Positions 5,749 through 6,697 of a stretch of DNA of 6,697 nt are shown piece after piece. The stretch is taken from assembly GCA_028876585.1 (NCBI GenBank), contig JAGWRL010000123.1, positions 1 through 6,697 of the forward strand, given 5' to 3'. The first letter of the stretch is position 1, and each line of letters starts with the position of its first letter. Below the pieces are notes generated by a model. It was not told where the DNA came from. It made no database searches and saw only the letters and a list, made by a program, of their open reading frames with translations. The position numbers and the translations under genes were made by a program. This DNA comes from Pseudomonadota bacterium (GTDB taxonomy: Bacteria > Pseudomonadota > Alphaproteobacteria > Rhizobiales > Beijerinckiaceae).

Positions 5749-6697
5749 GCGAGGCGGTCTCCGATCAGGAATTGCAGCGCGCGGTCGAGCCTTATGTGCG
5801 GCGGCGCCTCGCCTCGGGGCCACAGCGGCGGGCGAAAGCGCACGAAGCGCAGATCGTTGTCGGCCTCCGCCAGCGCCAGCGCGTCGCCCTCGAACAGCCG
5901 TTCGGGATCATCCGGCAACTCGCCGGGAAACACCGCCGCCTCGGCGACGCCATCGAACAGCTGGTCGCCGATCCGCTCGCCCAGTTCCGGCGTGCCGATG
6001 ATCGCGGGCAGTTGCTCGCCGCCGTGGCGGATCGTCGCCTCGCGCGTCGCGCGCACGGCGGCGAGCGCGATCACGTCGATCTCCGCCCCCACCCCCTTGG
6101 CGCGGGCGACGGCTTTTCCCGCCAGCGTGCGCAGCACCGCCTCCAGCCGGTCGTGGCTGACGTGATGCAGATGATCCGCCTTGGTGGCGGCGAACAGGAT
6201 GCGGTCGACGCGCGGGCGGAAGATCGAGCCGAATTTCGAAGCGCGGCCGGCGCGGAAGGCGCGCATCACGTCGGTCAGCGCGTTTTCGAGATCGCGCATC
6301 GCCGCCGGGCCGGAATTGAGCGCGCCGAGCGCGTCCACCAGCACGATCTGCCGGTCGAGCCGGCTGAAATGATCACGGAAGAACGGTTTGACGACATGCG
6401 TCTTATAAGATTCGTAGCGCCGCTGCATCATCGCCGCCAGCGATCCCGGCCCCGGCTCGACATCGTCCTCGACGGCCAACGGCGCGAAGGTCAGCGCTGG
6501 CGAGCCTTCGAGATCGCCCGGCATCAGGAACCGCCCCGGCGGCAGCGTCGACAAGGCATAGGCGTCGGCGCGGGCGGCGCGCAGATATTCGGTGAACCGG
6601 GTCGCGGCGGCGCGCGCGGCGTCCTCGTCGAACGGGCTTTGCGGGTCGAGCCCGTCGAGATGGGCGAGCCAGGCGCCGGCGAGCGGCGCGCGCGCCG
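5745..6697 (-). CDS. YcjX-like P-loop protein (DUF463), partial, N-terminus outside window
   Basis: The minus-strand frame is open from the right edge (6697) to TGA at 5745-5747, giving 316 residues. E. coli YcjX is about 465, so roughly 150 residues, including the Walker A P-loop, should lie beyond the edge. Visible marks: RQIVLVDALGALN (about 6315-6353), a Walker-B-like strand with Asp; AATKADHLH (about 6165-6191), where TKAD (6174-6185) resembles the G4 base-recognition motif of GTPases; SKFGSIFRPRVDRILFAATK just before it; and a C-terminal HIRLDRALQFLIGDRL. These match the YcjX family of predicted nucleotide-binding stress proteins. A TTG codon at 6552-6554 could be mistaken for the start, but coding sequence with YcjX-like residues (AWLAHLDGL, TRFTEYLRAARADAYA) continues upstream without a stop. 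The gene is translationally coupled to the YcjF-like gene. Confidence 0.86.
   Translation of the reverse strand, partial: ARAPLAGAWLAHLDGLDPQSPFDEDAARAAATRFTEYLRAARADAYALSTLPPGRFLMPGDLEGSPALTFAPLAVEDDVEPGPGSLAAMMQRRYESYKTHVVKPFFRDHFSRLDRQIVLVDALGALNSGPAAMRDLENALTDVMRAFRAGRASKFGSIFRPRVDRILFAATKADHLHHVSHDRLEAVLRTLAGKAVARAKGVGAEIDVIALAAVRATREATIRHGGEQLPAIIGTPELGERIGDQLFDGVAEAAVFPGELPDDPERLFEGDALALAEADNDLRFVRFRPPLWPRGEAPPHIRLDRALQFLIGDRLA

Noticed and set aside
5749..5823. 25-residue N-terminal extension of the YcjF-like protein
   Set aside because: It overlaps the conserved C-terminus of the YcjX-like protein and is Arg/Pro/Ala-rich. The ATG at 5748 in the ATGA overlap is a better start.
4765..6165. 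Plus-strand open frame (466 codons) opposite the YcjF- and YcjX-like genes
   Set aside because: The translation is a low-complexity Arg/Pro/Ala/His mixture without domains, while the minus strand carries two clear family matches with a coupled start.
6552..6554. TTG as a start for a short 269-residue YcjX-like protein
   Set aside because: The same frame remains open to the window edge with plausible helical YcjX sequence, and the P-loop region expected upstream is simply outside the window.

Overview
The window is GC-rich bacterial DNA in which nearly every base is coding. Gene content and order (a YceD/DUF177-family gene, then plsX, then fabH; an extended MsrQ; a YcjX-YcjF pair) point to an alphaproteobacterium, most likely of the order Hyphomicrobiales. 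I cannot name the genus from sequence alone. There are eight protein genes, of which the first and last run off the window edges. I see no rRNA, tRNA, CRISPR array, insertion sequence or prophage feature.

Left part (1-3185, + strand): a lipid-synthesis cluster. It holds the end of a DUF177/YceD protein, plsX (acyl-ACP to acyl-phosphate, the entry to phospholipids) and fabH (beta-ketoacyl-ACP synthase III, which starts fatty acid chains). A third gene begins inside the fabH stop codon and encodes a tandem (double) hotdog-fold protein of the PaaI thioesterase type. In many relatives the slot after fabH holds ihfA (integration host factor alpha); here the acyl-thioester enzyme candidate takes it. 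The genes are tightly packed (9-nt gap, then a 4-nt overlap), which suggests one transcript.

Middle (3198-3798, + strand): a small two-gene module resembling a type II toxin-antitoxin pair. The toxin-like gene comes first, and the ribbon-helix-helix antitoxin-like gene overlaps its 3' end by 29 nt. Its base composition is visibly less GC-rich than the flanks (about 47-53% in two 60-base lines, against 75% in a line of the thioesterase gene), so it is probably an acquired cassette that landed 12 nt after the thioesterase stop.

Right part: msrQ (3880-4725, +) encodes the haem-binding membrane subunit of the periplasmic methionine-sulfoxide reductase, without msrP next to it. It converges with, and overlaps by 24 nt, a minus-strand pair. 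This is a YcjF-like DUF697 membrane protein (4702-5748) and, transcribed before it, a YcjX-like P-loop protein (5745 to beyond the right edge), coupled by an ATGA overlap.

Most of the window is ordinary core or near-core gene content. The points that merit a second look are the internally duplicated hotdog gene coupled to fabH, the toxin-antitoxin insertion directly behind it, the msrQ without an adjacent msrP, and the overlapping gene ends.
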